Notes under the pieces: model-generated
Told to the model about the DNA's origin: nothing
Database searches by the model: none
The model's input: only the letters and a program-made list of their open reading frames with translations
Translations under genes and position numbers: made by a program
In this document: piece after piece, positions 53,537 to 63,095 of the stretch
Numbering within the stretch: the first letter of the stretch is position 1
How the letters are laid out: each line of letters begins with the position of its first letter
From: Deltaproteobacteria bacterium
GTDB lineage: Bacteria; Desulfobacterota; Desulfobacteria; Desulfobacterales; B30-G6
Reading direction: 5' to 3'
Length of the DNA: 64,000 nucleotides
Assembly: GCA_022340465.1 (NCBI GenBank)
Contig: JAJDNW010000106.1
Coordinates: forward strand, 1 to 64,000

Positions 53537-54052
53537 ATGAAAGAAAAAGCAGACCCCGAAAAAAAACCTTCACACACGGTAACCCTGCGGAACCACCGCC
53601 CCGGAGATATCGGCATGGTTATCCACCGTCACGGCGTTCTGTACGCCCGCGAGTACGGATTCAATCACGAGTTTGACGCTTACGTGGCGCTGGGCATGGG
53701 CAATTTCATCCAAAAATTGACACCGCGGGAGCGCTTGTGGCTCGCGGAGGTCCGGGGCGGCTTTGCCGGCTCGATCGCCGCCGTCCGCCATGATGACCAA
53801 ACCGCTCAGCTGCGCTGGCTGATCGTGGAACCCCGGGAACGGGGAAAAGGCGTCGGCAAGCAACTGGTGCAGGAGGCGATCCGCTTTTCCAGGGAGCAGG
53901 AATACCGGGCCATCATCCTTTGGACCATCGATTTTCTGCATGTCGCCCGCCGCCTTTATGCCGAAGCAGGCTTCCAACTGACGGAAAACAAGGTCAGCCA
54001 GGTCTGGGGAAAAACCCTCACCGAGGAGTGCTGGAAGCTGACATTGGATTGA
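53537..54052 (+). CDS. GNAT-family acetyltransferase
   Basis: A 171-residue acetyltransferase. The acetyl-CoA loop is WLIVEPRERGKGVGKQLVQE (R-x-x-G-x-G-x), followed by the usual A-helix and EAGFQLTENK. The N-terminus (HRPGDIGMVIHRHGVLYARE) resembles the GNAT domain found attached to MarR regulators, here without the regulator. The target amine is unknown. Confidence 0.87.
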   Translation: MKEKADPEKKPSHTVTLRNHRPGDIGMVIHRHGVLYAREYGFNHEFDAYVALGMGNFIQKLTPRERLWLAEVRGGFAGSIAAVRHDDQTAQLRWLIVEPRERGKGVGKQLVQEAIRFSREQEYRAIILWTIDFLHVARRLYAEAGFQLTENKVSQVWGKTLTEECWKLTLD

Positions 54053-54130
54053 TTGAAACTCGAATTAGAGGCCGTCCCTGATATTATGAAGATTCCCCGA
54101 AGCAAGCTGCAGGGAATGCGCTCGCTCGGT

Positions 54131-54410
54131 TCAAGGCTGCATATCGAAAGGATTCCTTTTACGTTCCAGACGAATGTAAACATACCCACCCCCGGTGTAG
54201 CCGAAGGGGCGCAGGATGTGATGGTAGTTGCTGGCCAGGCCGCGGTAGAAGGTATCGAAGTCGATGCGGTAGGGATGGGCCACTTCGGCATCCACGTCCA
54301 GCACGGTGACCTGTCCGCCGTGCGGATCGAAGGCGCCCACCACCCGTGAGACGACGAAGGCCGTAATCCACATACAGACAAGCCCCTAGCAGCTTGCGGC
54401 GCAGTTCCAT
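54131..54410 (-). pseudogene. small membrane-protein gene with a one-base frameshift
   Basis: ATG 54410, with GGAGGGGG just upstream, starts MELRRKLLG and is then out of frame with the conserved-looking remainder, CMWITAFVVSRVVGAFDPHG followed by GQVTVLDVDAEVAHPYRIDF, which ends at 54131. Removing one base from the C4 run at 54383-54386 joins them into a 90-residue protein with one membrane helix (KLLGLVCMWITAFVVSRVVG). Either a true frameshift mutation, slippage at the run, or a sequencing error. Family not recognised. Confidence 0.65.
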
Positions 54411-54544
54411 CAGCCCCCTCCCGGTACCAGGTCCGCCCTACCGATCAATTGTAAACTCCGGGATGAATCCGGGATGTGTTTTACCCACATAACCAGGAGG
54501 ATTACATACGACCCTTGTATTTTTGATCATATATTCTGCAGGAT

Positions 54545-54640
54545 CGTGGTAGACCACTCTGTCTTTGCCCTCCGCCGAATCTTATGCGACACAGCCGCAG
54601 CGGCATTTGCAGCGGTCATCCCAGACGCTTCCTTTGAGCC
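54545..54640. repeat. possible decayed dispersed repeat
   Basis: TAGACCACT...GTCTT.GC.CT and following bases resemble, at a rough two thirds identity by eye, the reverse complement of about 30590-30690. The gap 54411-54653 shows no gene. The resemblance needs an alignment to confirm. Confidence 0.3.
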
Positions 54641-54653
54641 GCCCAGCATATTT

Positions 54654-55409
54654 TCACTGCCCGGCACCCAGTCTATCTTCAAAAACCGAGGTAAGGGCCA
54701 TGAAATCGTATGCCATTTCCAGGTTGCGGTCGATGGGCTCGCCCTCGTCATAGGATTTGCCAAACACGTAATCGGGCTGGAACCCCGCCTCCTTGCAGTA
54801 CTTCCGCAAAGACGATTTGGGCATGCTAGCGACCAGAAATACCCCGTTCTCCGCCGCCCACTTGAAGTGCGGGCCGTCACCGCCGCTGTCGCCCATGATC
54901 GCGATACGGTGCGGCGGAATGTTGAAAGCGCGCCCCACTTTTTCCGTGTTGACCCCTTTGTCCTGTACCTGCAACAGATCGTACACGCTGTCGGGATCGG
55001 TGCTCTCCGCTGAAAAACAGGGGTCCGGGTATGCGGAAAGGGCTGGGAAGCGGGGCAGAAACCGGTTGGCCAGCACCCGTTGGAAGTAGCCCACGGCGCC
55101 GGTGGTGTTGATCATGAACAGAATTCGCCTTTCACGGCACCAGGCCAACAGCTCCGCTACCCCGGTATACGTTCTGAAGGCACTTTTTAGATAGGCGTCC
55201 ATCTGCTGCGCCGTAATCGGCTCCGGTAAAAGCGCAACCACCTGCTGAACCGCCGCTTCCAGGTTGATCCGGTTGCCGGTGTAACCGCGGAAAATGACAT
55301 CCAGGTTCTCTGAAAGGTGTGGATAGGTAAACGCGATGTAGTCGAAGGGTCCGCAGGGAGCCAGGCATTCGTTCCAGTCGGAGGAGATCATGGCGCGGTA
55401 TTCTGACAT
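54654..55409 (-). CDS. HAD-superfamily hydrolase
   Basis: A 251-residue HAD-type phosphatase or phosphonatase-like protein. Motif I is SSDWNECLAPCGP (Asp nucleophile), motif II INTTGA, and motif IV IMGDSGGDGPHFKWAAENG. The start is uncertain: ATG 55409, 55424 and 55391 are all possible and none has a good ribosome binding site. The substrate is unknown. Confidence 0.75.
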   Translation of the reverse strand: MSEYRAMISSDWNECLAPCGPFDYIAFTYPHLSENLDVIFRGYTGNRINLEAAVQQVVALLPEPITAQQMDAYLKSAFRTYTGVAELLAWCRERRILFMINTTGAVGYFQRVLANRFLPRFPALSAYPDPCFSAESTDPDSVYDLLQVQDKGVNTEKVGRAFNIPPHRIAIMGDSGGDGPHFKWAAENGVFLVASMPKSSLRKYCKEAGFQPDYVFGKSYDEGEPIDRNLEMAYDFMALTSVFEDRLGAGQ

Positions 55410-55415
55410 TCTTCG

Positions 55416-55500
55416 AATATCCAATATTCAATATTAAATGTCCAACGCCCAATTGGCCCCTCCCTTCGATATTGATTATTGGATGTTGGATATTGGTAAT
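55416..55500. repeat. two facing arrays of degenerate heptamers
   Basis: 55471-55498 reads ATTGATT, ATTGGAT, GTTGGAT, ATTGGTA in steps of seven. 55416-55445, read on the other strand, gives GTTGGAC, ATTTAAT, ATTGAAT, ATTGGAT in the same step. The two arrays face each other and can fold into a hairpin between the HAD and crotonase genes. Confidence 0.6.
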
Positions 55501-55515
55501 TCGTCTTTTTCGTTT

Positions 55516-56313
55516 CTACTTCCCTTTAAACACTGGCTTCCGCTTCTCCAGAAAGGCCGCCTGTCCCTCTTGCAGGTCCTGACTGGTCATGGCGGCTTCC
55601 ACAAGGGTGCGCGTCTCCTCGAGGGAGGCGGAGTCGAGGTTTTGCGACGATGCGATCAGGTTCATGATGCGTTTCATTCCTTTGAGGGAAAGCGGCGCGT
55701 TGACGGCGATCTCCCCGGCCAGTTCATGCGTGAAGGTTTCTAGCTCCTTCCGTGGAACCACGTAGTTGACCAGGCCCATCTCCTTCAGCCGCCCGGTCCT
55801 GTAGCGGCGGGCCGTAAAAAACATCTCTCTGGTGTTGGCCCAGCCGATCGTGCGGATAAACCGCTGGATCCCGTCCGGAAAGTAGACCAGCCCCAGCCTC
55901 GCCGGCACCATTCCCATTTGGACATCTTCGGCGGCGATGCGCAAATCGCAGGCCACGGCCAGGTCGCAGGCGCCGCCGAAAGCATAGCCGTTGAGCATGG
56001 CGATCACGGGGTAAGGGTAGTTGACGAGGGTGTCCAGCGCCAGGTCGAAAGGGCTTTTTCCGCGCAGTTGATTTTTTAATTCCGGGGAAACACGGGTGGG
56101 GATGGCGGAGACGTCATATCCCGACGAAAAGGCCCGGTCGCCGGCCCCCCTGATGATCACCGCACGCGTGTCATCTTCCGTTTTTGACTGCTGCAGGACG
56201 TCATGCAGCATGACGAGCATATCCGGCGTCAGGGCATTGCGTTTTTCGGGCCGGTTCAGCACCAGGGTGAGGATGTGCCCCTCTTTTTCCACCAGCAGTT
56301 GATCTGAACTCAT
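55516..56313 (-). CDS. enoyl-CoA hydratase/isomerase (crotonase) family
   Basis: A 265-residue crotonase. The oxyanion regions are AGDRAFSSGYDVSAI and NGYAFGGACDLAVACDLRIA. The usual second catalytic glutamate position lies in VPARLGLVYFPDGIQRF, where an aspartate-type residue is seen, so isomerase or non-hydratase chemistry is possible. Its ATG overlaps the stop of the upstream phosphotransferase-like gene (ATGA). Part of the leftward organic-acid operon. Confidence 0.87.
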   Translation of the reverse strand: MSSDQLLVEKEGHILTLVLNRPEKRNALTPDMLVMLHDVLQQSKTEDDTRAVIIRGAGDRAFSSGYDVSAIPTRVSPELKNQLRGKSPFDLALDTLVNYPYPVIAMLNGYAFGGACDLAVACDLRIAAEDVQMGMVPARLGLVYFPDGIQRFIRTIGWANTREMFFTARRYRTGRLKEMGLVNYVVPRKELETFTHELAGEIAVNAPLSLKGMKRIMNLIASSQNLDSASLEETRTLVEAAMTSQDLQEGQAAFLEKRKPVFKGK

Positions 56314-57368
56314 TTTTCCACCAGGTTCCAGGCCACATCCGCCAATCCCTTGACCATCTCGCCGTAGGTTTTGGCGTCGGATGCGCTGGCATTGCCGTCC
56401 AGACCGCGCTTGTAGACCCCCTGAACGATGGCGGCGATGCGGAACAGGCTGAAAGCGATATAAAACGTCCATTGGGGGATCTCTTTTCGGCCTGTCCGCC
56501 GGCAGTAGGCATCCACATAGGCGGCTTCCGTAGGAATGCCCGTTGCCGCAAAATCGATCCCCATATAGCCCATTCTCTGTTTTTCCCCCGCCGGGAGGTG
56601 ATAGCCCATACAGTTGTACGCCAGGTCCGCCAGGGGATGCCCCAGGGTTGACAACTCCCAGTCCAGCACTGCGAGAATCCTCGGTTCGGTCGGGTGTACG
56701 ATCATGTTCTCCAACCGGAAATCACCGTGGACGATGGTAGTCGTGTCGTCATCCGGCACGTTGGCGGCCAGCCAGTCCATGAGGTGCTCCATGCTCTGAA
56801 TCTCTTCGGTCTGCGAGGCCCTGTACTGCTTGCTCCACCTGCCGGTCTGGCGTGCCATGTAATTTCCCGGTTTCCCGTAGTCGGCTAGGCCCAGGCGCTC
56901 CCAATCCACGGAATGAATCCTGGCAAGGGTGGCGTTCATGGCATCGAAAATGGCCGCCCGCTCGGCGGCATCCCCGGCTTCCGGAACGATTGGGCTTCTG
57001 AAGATGCGCCCCGTTACCTGGTCCATGACATAAAAAGGCGTACCCACGACGGACGCATCCGTGCACAGCAGATGAACCCCGGGAACCGGCACATCCGTTT
57101 TACCCAGCGCCTCGATGATGCGGTACTCACGGTCCACGGCATGGGCTGAAGGCAGAAGTTTCCCCGGCGGCTTCTTCCGGAGTACGTAGCTTTTACCCGA
57201 TTCCAGGTCCTCCAACAGATAGGTGGGATTGGACTGACCGTAGCCGAACTGACGTACGTTCAGGGATCCGGAAAAATTATCCAGATGCGCCTTGAGGTAG
57301 TTCGCCAGCCGTTCTTCGTCCAGGCGGTGTGCTTTCCTGACCTCCCTTATCTCCTTTTTATCGTTCAT
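56310..57368 (-). CDS. phosphotransferase-fold protein (APH/ACAD10-like)
   Basis: A 352-residue kinase-fold protein of the aminoglycoside-phosphotransferase/ACAD10-11 type. It has the nucleotide lysine region SYVLRKKPPGKLLPSAHAVD, the catalytic loop VHGDFRLENMI and metal loop VLDWELSTLGHPLADLAYN. Members beside acyl-CoA genes are thought to phosphorylate hydroxyacyl-CoA intermediates, as ACAD10/11 do for 4-hydroxy acids. Translationally coupled to the crotonase downstream. ATG 57368 is chosen at the family start. Confidence 0.85.
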   Translation of the reverse strand: MNDKKEIREVRKAHRLDEERLANYLKAHLDNFSGSLNVRQFGYGQSNPTYLLEDLESGKSYVLRKKPPGKLLPSAHAVDREYRIIEALGKTDVPVPGVHLLCTDASVVGTPFYVMDQVTGRIFRSPIVPEAGDAAERAAIFDAMNATLARIHSVDWERLGLADYGKPGNYMARQTGRWSKQYRASQTEEIQSMEHLMDWLAANVPDDDTTTIVHGDFRLENMIVHPTEPRILAVLDWELSTLGHPLADLAYNCMGYHLPAGEKQRMGYMGIDFAATGIPTEAAYVDAYCRRTGRKEIPQWTFYIAFSLFRIAAIVQGVYKRGLDGNASASDAKTYGEMVKGLADVAWNLVEK

Positions 57369-57445
57369 CGTACGACTCCCGCTGCCCGTTGAAGACCCGC
57401 ACCGCAATCAGCGGGAAATCTTCACACCATGGAATTTTATCTTTT

Positions 57446-57477
57446 TTTCGTGTTTTCATTCCTTCGTGCTTTCGTGA
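57446..57477. repeat. tandem octamer repeat, four units
   Basis: TTTCGTGT, TTTCATTC, CTTCGTGC, TTTCGTGA in the gap between the ligase and the phosphotransferase-like gene. It is degenerate and non-coding in appearance. Confidence 0.5.
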
Positions 57478-57515
57478 TGAAAGCGCGGTCATTATTCTTT
57501 CCTAATTTGAGCGTT

Positions 57516-59387
57516 TCAGGAAATCGTTAACTTGTACCTGACGGTATATCGCGACAGCAGATCGCCCACCTTTTTCTCAATGTCCTGCGGGGAAATATTT
57601 TCCCCCGGGGCTATGTTTATGCGGGCAATCGCTCCGTGAATCTTGTCTTCCACGACCTCGACATCAATGGAACCCGCCATGCTTCCGAGGTCTTTGAGAA
57701 CTTCTTGAAAAATCCGCTTGGTGGCATCCCAGCGTAGGGCCGGCTTGAATATCTTTCCCACCGGCGTCAGCGGCAGTTCATCCATGACAATGACTTCCTT
57801 GGGTACGGCGGCGCGTTCACCAATGGCCGCTTCCACTTGTGACAGGATCTCCCCACCGTCCAGGTTCACGCCCTCCTGAAGTTGAACATAGGCTACCGGC
57901 ACCTCGCCGGCATGGGGGTCGGGACGGCCCACAGCCGCCGCCACCTGCACACCTTGAATCTTGTACAGCGGCTCCTCGATCACGGCCGGGTCGATGTTGT
58001 GTCCGCCGCGGATGATGAGTTCCTTTGTCCGGCCGGTCAGCCAGAAATAACCGTCGGCATCTTGCCGCCCCAGGTCCCCAGTGTTGACCCAGCCCGGTTT
58101 GGGGTAAAGTCCCTTGTTGTGGGCTTCGTCGCTGTAGCCTTTGAACACATTGGGGCCGGACATGCAGACACTGCCGATTTCGTCCACTTCCGCCTGGCGC
58201 ATATAATTGCCTTCCTCGTCCACGATGAAGACAGCCATCTGCTGGTACGGCAGGCGCAGACCGATGGAACCCACCTTGCGTTCACCGTGCAGGGGATTGA
58301 CACAAGAGGCGCAGGTGCCCTCGGTCAGACCGTAGCCTTCGATGATTTTCATGCCCGAGTGCTCCTCGAAACGTTTGAACAGTTCCACCGAAAGCGGTGC
58401 CGCCCCACAGATGGCATAGCGCAGGCAGGAGATGTCTGCATCACCCTTGGGGATATCCAGGAGCATGGATAGCACCGTGGGAACACTTGAGAAGGTAACC
58501 GCTTTGTAGTGTTCCACGATCTTGTAGAAATTTTTTAGAATCGACGGATCCCTGTAGCCCATAGGACCCAGAATGACGACATGCGCCCCCGTGGAAAAAG
58601 GGCTGGATCCGGTAACCGTCGTGCCGTTCACGTGGAAAAGCGGGAGCCCGCACATGGTGGTCTCCCCGACGTAAAGATCGGCCGCTTCGGCGAGCATAAA
58701 GGCCATGGCCGCCTCGTTGAAATGGGTGTGGGGCGCCAGTTTGGGCGTGCCTGTGGTACCACCGGTGTGATACATGGAACAGATGTCTTCGGGTTGGATT
58801 TGCCGCCCGGAATCAAGGCCCTCGCTGCTGTAACTGGGCAGCACCTCGTCGAATCCGACAATTTTTTCCTTTGCATCGCTGGGTCCCATGACGCGTACGA
58901 TGGCTTTGAGATTGGGCAGGTCGTTTTTAATGGACATAACCTTTTCCCAAATATCGGAACCCGGGAATTCCCCCAGGGCCACCATAATCTTGGTGTTGGC
59001 CGCTAAACAGATGTCGCGAATGGTGGCCGGCTTCAGCATGGGGTTGATGGGGTTGACGATGCCCGCCGCCTCCCCGCCCCAGAGCACATAATGCGTCTGG
59101 GGGATGTTGGGCAGGAGATAGGAAATCACATCCTTAGATCCCACGCCCAGGTCATGAAACACGTTGGCCGCACGGTGGATTTGTTGCATGAACTCCCTGT
59201 AAGTCACCTGCATGGGGTCTTTGTAGGCATCTCCGGACATGATGAAACTGATGGCCGGGGCTTCCGGGTTGATGGCCGCTCCCTGCTTGATCGTCTCGTA
59301 GGTATTGAAGCAGGTCATCCGCTCCTGAATCGGTGTTTCTTCAAACATCTCAATATCAGCCAGTGTTTTTATTTCGAGTCTTCCCAT
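57516..59387 (-). CDS. acyl-CoA synthetase
   Basis: A 623-residue AMP-forming ligase that activates a carboxylic acid to its CoA thioester. Motifs: CSMYHTGGTTGTPKLAPHTH, IIEGYGLTEGTCASCVNPLH, NTGDLGRQDADGYFWLTGRT, KELIIRGGHNIDP and LPLTPVGKIFKPALR with the catalytic lysine. A C-terminal extension of about 60 residues follows the last motif. ATG 59387 is preceded by GAAGGAGGGG. Its neighbours (Liv-type transporter, crotonase) suggest an imported organic or aromatic acid rather than a common long-chain fatty acid. Confidence 0.88.
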   Translation of the reverse strand: MGRLEIKTLADIEMFEETPIQERMTCFNTYETIKQGAAINPEAPAISFIMSGDAYKDPMQVTYREFMQQIHRAANVFHDLGVGSKDVISYLLPNIPQTHYVLWGGEAAGIVNPINPMLKPATIRDICLAANTKIMVALGEFPGSDIWEKVMSIKNDLPNLKAIVRVMGPSDAKEKIVGFDEVLPSYSSEGLDSGRQIQPEDICSMYHTGGTTGTPKLAPHTHFNEAAMAFMLAEAADLYVGETTMCGLPLFHVNGTTVTGSSPFSTGAHVVILGPMGYRDPSILKNFYKIVEHYKAVTFSSVPTVLSMLLDIPKGDADISCLRYAICGAAPLSVELFKRFEEHSGMKIIEGYGLTEGTCASCVNPLHGERKVGSIGLRLPYQQMAVFIVDEEGNYMRQAEVDEIGSVCMSGPNVFKGYSDEAHNKGLYPKPGWVNTGDLGRQDADGYFWLTGRTKELIIRGGHNIDPAVIEEPLYKIQGVQVAAAVGRPDPHAGEVPVAYVQLQEGVNLDGGEILSQVEAAIGERAAVPKEVIVMDELPLTPVGKIFKPALRWDATKRIFQEVLKDLGSMAGSIDVEVVEDKIHGAIARINIAPGENISPQDIEKKVGDLLSRYTVRYKLTIS

Positions 59388-59633
59388 CACCCCTCCTTCA
59401 CTACCATTAAACCAACGGCGCATTGCGTGCCCATACCGTGCACAGGTTCTGCATTCGTATTGCAATAGACATATAACACATCGGTATAGTCTATCTATCT
59501 AAATTTCAAGTTTTTTTTGAAGCTAACCGCGGCAGGCGGCAAGGAAGGCTCCCACTGTGCGGACTAAGGGTCGTGGCGGCATTGGGTGTTGGCGGGCCGG
59601 TCTCTTTTCTGCTGCAGTCGCCCGGGTGGCAAT

Positions 59634-60347
59634 TTACACTTCCAGGTACTTTTCCCGCATTTCCGGATTGGCATTCAGGTCTTCGATGGTGCCCGTGAAA
59701 CCGATGTGGGCCTTCCCCATTAGATAGATACGGTCTGCCAGGGACATGGCCACCTTGAGGTTGTGCTCCACCAGCAGGATGGAAATGCCCGATTTACTGA
59801 TCTCGGCCAGGACATCCCTGACCTCCTTGACCATGACCGGTGAGAGGCCCTCCGTGGGCTCGTCCACCATCAACAGTTTCGGATTGCCCATGAGCGTGCG
59901 TCCGATCGTGAGCATCTGCTGCTCACCACCGGAAAGAAGGGCGCCTTTCTGATTGGTGCGGTCTTTCATGAAGGGAAAGTGCGCATATATCCTTTCGATG
60001 GTCCAGGCTTCGGGATCGGTGCTGTCGATCCTGCCGCCCTTTACCCCCATCATCAGGTTGTCCAGGACGGTCAGATTGGGAAAAATGCGTCTTTCTTCGG
60101 GAACATAGCCGAGACCCGCCCGGGCGACCTTATGGGGCCTCAAGCCGGTAAGGTCCTTGCCGTCAAAAACCACCTTCCCCGAACGCGGCTTCAGCAGCCC
60201 CATGATGGTTTTCAGCGTCGTGCTTTTGCCCATGCCGTTGCGGCCCAGAAGGGCCACGATTTCCCCTTCGGCAACCGTTAGAGACATATCCTGCAGGGCA
60301 TGGCTGGTGCCGTAATAGGTATTCAATTCCTTGGCTTCTAGTAGCAT
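59634..60347 (-). CDS. livF: branched-chain amino acid-type ABC transporter ATPase LivF
   Basis: A 237-residue ATPase: Walker A LLGRNGMGKSTTLKTIMGLL, signature LLSGGEQQMLTIGR, Walker B LLMVDEPTEGLSP and the LivF-type ending IGFTGTIEDLNANPE. The ATG overlaps the livG stop by ten bases. With LivG it powers the HAAT-family importer encoded upstream. The 246-base gap downstream towards the acyl-CoA synthetase gene has no terminator that I can identify. Confidence 0.93.
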   Translation of the reverse strand: MLLEAKELNTYYGTSHALQDMSLTVAEGEIVALLGRNGMGKSTTLKTIMGLLKPRSGKVVFDGKDLTGLRPHKVARAGLGYVPEERRIFPNLTVLDNLMMGVKGGRIDSTDPEAWTIERIYAHFPFMKDRTNQKGALLSGGEQQMLTIGRTLMGNPKLLMVDEPTEGLSPVMVKEVRDVLAEISKSGISILLVEHNLKVAMSLADRIYLMGKAHIGFTGTIEDLNANPEMREKYLEV

Positions 60348-61099
60348 GCCGCCTCTCCCTCCATTTCACCCAGATAGGCATCCTTGACCGCCTGGTTTTC
60401 CCGTATGTCGCAGGGTTCGCCCGTGGCCAGGATGGTGCCGTGATGCAATACGGTAATACGGTCGGCCAGGGAGAAGACGACCTCCATGTCATGCTCGATG
60501 ATGACCGTCGTCTTGCCCTCGGTCAGCCTTTGGATGAGTTCCACCGCGTAGTGGGTTTCATCTTTGGACATGCCGGCCGTGGGCTCGTCCAGCATGACCA
60601 GGTCCGGGTTCGTCGCCAGAGCCATGCTGATCTCCAGCGAGCGGTGTTTGCCGTAGGAAAGGTTTCCGGCCAGGACATCGCGCTCGCCGTCCAGGTTGAT
60701 CCGTTTCAGAATCTCCTCGGCCGCGGCTGTCACCTCCTTCATTTTGTCCACCTTGCGGAACAGGTTGAAGCGGATACCCCTGGTTGACAAAACGGCCAGG
60801 CGGATATTCTGGAAGGCGGTCATGCGGTCGAAGGTGCTGGTAATCTGAAAAGAGCGGCCCATACCCCGACGTAAAATTTTCCAGGGCCCTGCCCCGGTAA
60901 TGTTCCTTTCTTTGAACACCACCTTGCCCCGGCTGGGCTTATAGGTCCCGGTGATGACGTTGAACAGGGTCGTCTTGCCGGCGCCGTTAGGCCCGATGAT
61001 GGCATGCCGCTCGCCCGGCGACACCTGCAGGTTGACATCGAACAAAACTTTCAGTCCGCTGAAATCATGATAGAGTCCTTGTGTTTCCAGGATGTTCAT
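60338..61099 (-). CDS. livG: branched-chain amino acid-type ABC transporter ATPase LivG
   Basis: A 253-residue ATPase with Walker A IIGPNGAGKTTLFNVITGTY, the LivG-type region RGMGRSFQITSTFDRMTAFQ, signature NLSYGKHRSLEISMALA and Walker B VMLDEPTAGMSKDET. The start lies 19 bases after the livM stop. The downstream livF overlaps it. Confidence 0.94.
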   Translation of the reverse strand: MNILETQGLYHDFSGLKVLFDVNLQVSPGERHAIIGPNGAGKTTLFNVITGTYKPSRGKVVFKERNITGAGPWKILRRGMGRSFQITSTFDRMTAFQNIRLAVLSTRGIRFNLFRKVDKMKEVTAAAEEILKRINLDGERDVLAGNLSYGKHRSLEISMALATNPDLVMLDEPTAGMSKDETHYAVELIQRLTEGKTTVIIEHDMEVVFSLADRITVLHHGTILATGEPCDIRENQAVKDAYLGEMEGEAACY

Positions 61100-61118
61100 G
61101 AACCGCCTCCCCTTCCTG

Positions 61119-62093
61119 TCAGGCGCTTTGCCTCGTAAACCACTTGGCCTTGATTATTTGAAAAATGCCGACAAATCCCATGGGCGCAAACATGATCACC
61201 AGGATGAGTACCAGTCCGAACACCAGTTCCACGCGTTCGGTGTGGCGCGTGGTCAGCTCTTCCAGGAGCCCGAATATGGCCGCTCCGAAAATGGGCCCGA
61301 AGAAGCTGCCGATGCCGCCCACCATGGTCATCATGATCGGAGCGAACGAGGTCATGACGTGAAACCCGTCCTCAGCCGAAATCAGGTTCTGAAACAGGGC
61401 GTACACCGACCCGGCCATGCCGCAAAACGCACCGGAAAACACGTAAATCACCGCTTTGGTATAAGGAACCCGGAAGCCTAAATAATCCACCCGCTTGGCG
61501 TTGTCCCGTACCGCGATCATGATCTGGCCAAAAGGGGTTTTGGTGAAAAACCAAAGGACCCAGATGCTGCCGATAAGCACCACCATGGCAAAATAGAAAA
61601 ACCGGAGCGGGTCGGTCATGTCGACCGAGACGATTCCGGGGATGCTCAAGGGGGGGATGTCGAAACCGCCGATGCCGTCTTCGCCGCCGGTGATGCCTCT
61701 CAGTTTCAGGGCCAGGACATACATGAGCCCGCCGAACGCCAGGTGCAGCATGGCAAAGGCCGTACCGCTCACCCTGACCACGATAGGACACAAAATAAGG
61801 GCCAGCACGATGGCGGCAAAGACCCCGGACAGAAGCGCCGGTATCAGCGGAAACCCGCTGATATGTGTTAGTGCCAGCGCCGTACCGTAAGCTCCGGTGC
61901 CGAAAAACATGGCGTGGCCGAAACTGAGAAGACCGGTGAAGCCCAGCAGGAGGTTAAAGCTGACGCTGTACAATGCAAAAATGGCAAACGTCACGAACAC
62001 ATTGGAGTAGTATATGCCGAACAATCGGGGATACAGAATCAGGAAGACAAAACCGGCGATCCAAAAAATCCATTTTAGCGTCTTGTTCATCAT
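61119..62093 (-). CDS. livM: branched-chain amino acid-type ABC transporter permease LivM
   Basis: A 324-residue permease with about ten helices; characteristic pieces are NLLLGFTGLLSFGHAMFFGT, GGVDGIGG-like GEDGIGGFDIPPL and FGQIMIAVRDNAKRVDYLGF. The ATG overlaps the livH stop by four bases. It forms the channel with LivH. Confidence 0.93.
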   Translation of the reverse strand: MMNKTLKWIFWIAGFVFLILYPRLFGIYYSNVFVTFAIFALYSVSFNLLLGFTGLLSFGHAMFFGTGAYGTALALTHISGFPLIPALLSGVFAAIVLALILCPIVVRVSGTAFAMLHLAFGGLMYVLALKLRGITGGEDGIGGFDIPPLSIPGIVSVDMTDPLRFFYFAMVVLIGSIWVLWFFTKTPFGQIMIAVRDNAKRVDYLGFRVPYTKAVIYVFSGAFCGMAGSVYALFQNLISAEDGFHVMTSFAPIMMTMVGGIGSFFGPIFGAAIFGLLEELTTRHTERVELVFGLVLILVIMFAPMGFVGIFQIIKAKWFTRQSA

Positions 62094-62962
62094 TCTCTTT
62101 CTCCGAACAGGCCCATGGGTTTGAAGACCAGCACAATCGCCATGAAAACGTACATCAGCACCGGGGCCAGCTGGGAAACGAACTGCACACCATAGGAATT
62201 CAGCAGTCCGCAGATGATAGCCACCAGCAGGGCGCCGCCGAGGCTCCCGAACCCACCGACCACCACCACGATAAAGGCGTCCATACCCACCTGGTCAGCC
62301 AGGCCGGGGAACACGGTCAGGATGGGGGCGATGGCCACGCCGGCCACACCGGCCATCCAGGTGCCCACGCCGAAGACCAGCATGAAAACCAGGGGCACGT
62401 TGATCCCCAGGGCATCCACCATGTCGGCATCGGATACGGCAGCCCGCACCACCATGCCCAGGCGGGTTTTGTAAAGGATCAGCGCCAGGACAACCAACAC
62501 TACCGCAGAGAGCCCGATAATAAAAAGTCTGTAAATCGGATAATTCAGGCCACCGGCGGTTATCAGCCCTTCCAGAATACCGGGAACATGCACCGGCAGG
62601 CTTTCCGTTCCCCAGAAAATTTTAACGCCTTCCAAAAGAACCAATGAAACGCCGACCGTTAAAATCAATTCGCCGATGTGGCCGAAAGCGTGCACCTTTC
62701 TCAGCAGAAACCGCTCCAGAAAAACCCCGATGACACCGGTGGCGACGGGTGCGACCAGCAGGGCTATCCAGAAACTTCCGGTCCAGGCCACCACCTGGTA
62801 GCAAAAATAGGCCGACAGCATGAAAAAGGCGGCATGGGCCAGGTTCAGGATGCCCATCATGCCGAAAATCAGCGTGAGCCCGGATGCGATTAAAAAAAGG
62901 ATCATGCCGTAGGCCAACCCGTGAATGCCTTGCGCAACGTACATTGCCGTTACAGGATTCAT
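62090..62962 (-). CDS. livH: branched-chain amino acid-type ABC transporter permease LivH
   Basis: A 290-residue permease. Typical segments: GLTLIFGMMGILNLAHAAFF, GMVVRAAVSDADMVDALGIN and GGFGSLGGALLVAIICGLLN. The order of genes (K, H, M, G, F) is the standard HAAT operon order. Confidence 0.93.
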   Translation of the reverse strand: MNPVTAMYVAQGIHGLAYGMILFLIASGLTLIFGMMGILNLAHAAFFMLSAYFCYQVVAWTGSFWIALLVAPVATGVIGVFLERFLLRKVHAFGHIGELILTVGVSLVLLEGVKIFWGTESLPVHVPGILEGLITAGGLNYPIYRLFIIGLSAVVLVVLALILYKTRLGMVVRAAVSDADMVDALGINVPLVFMLVFGVGTWMAGVAGVAIAPILTVFPGLADQVGMDAFIVVVVGGFGSLGGALLVAIICGLLNSYGVQFVSQLAPVLMYVFMAIVLVFKPMGLFGERE

Positions 62963-63095
62963 ATCATTCGCCTCTGTTACCTTTTAAAAACCAATATGGC
63001 CCGGGCCCGGATTGACAAGCGCCGGGCCACATTGATTTCAGGGTGCCTTTTTGTTTCCATCGTTCGTTTTTAACGCCACCCAACCGTCAACGACA

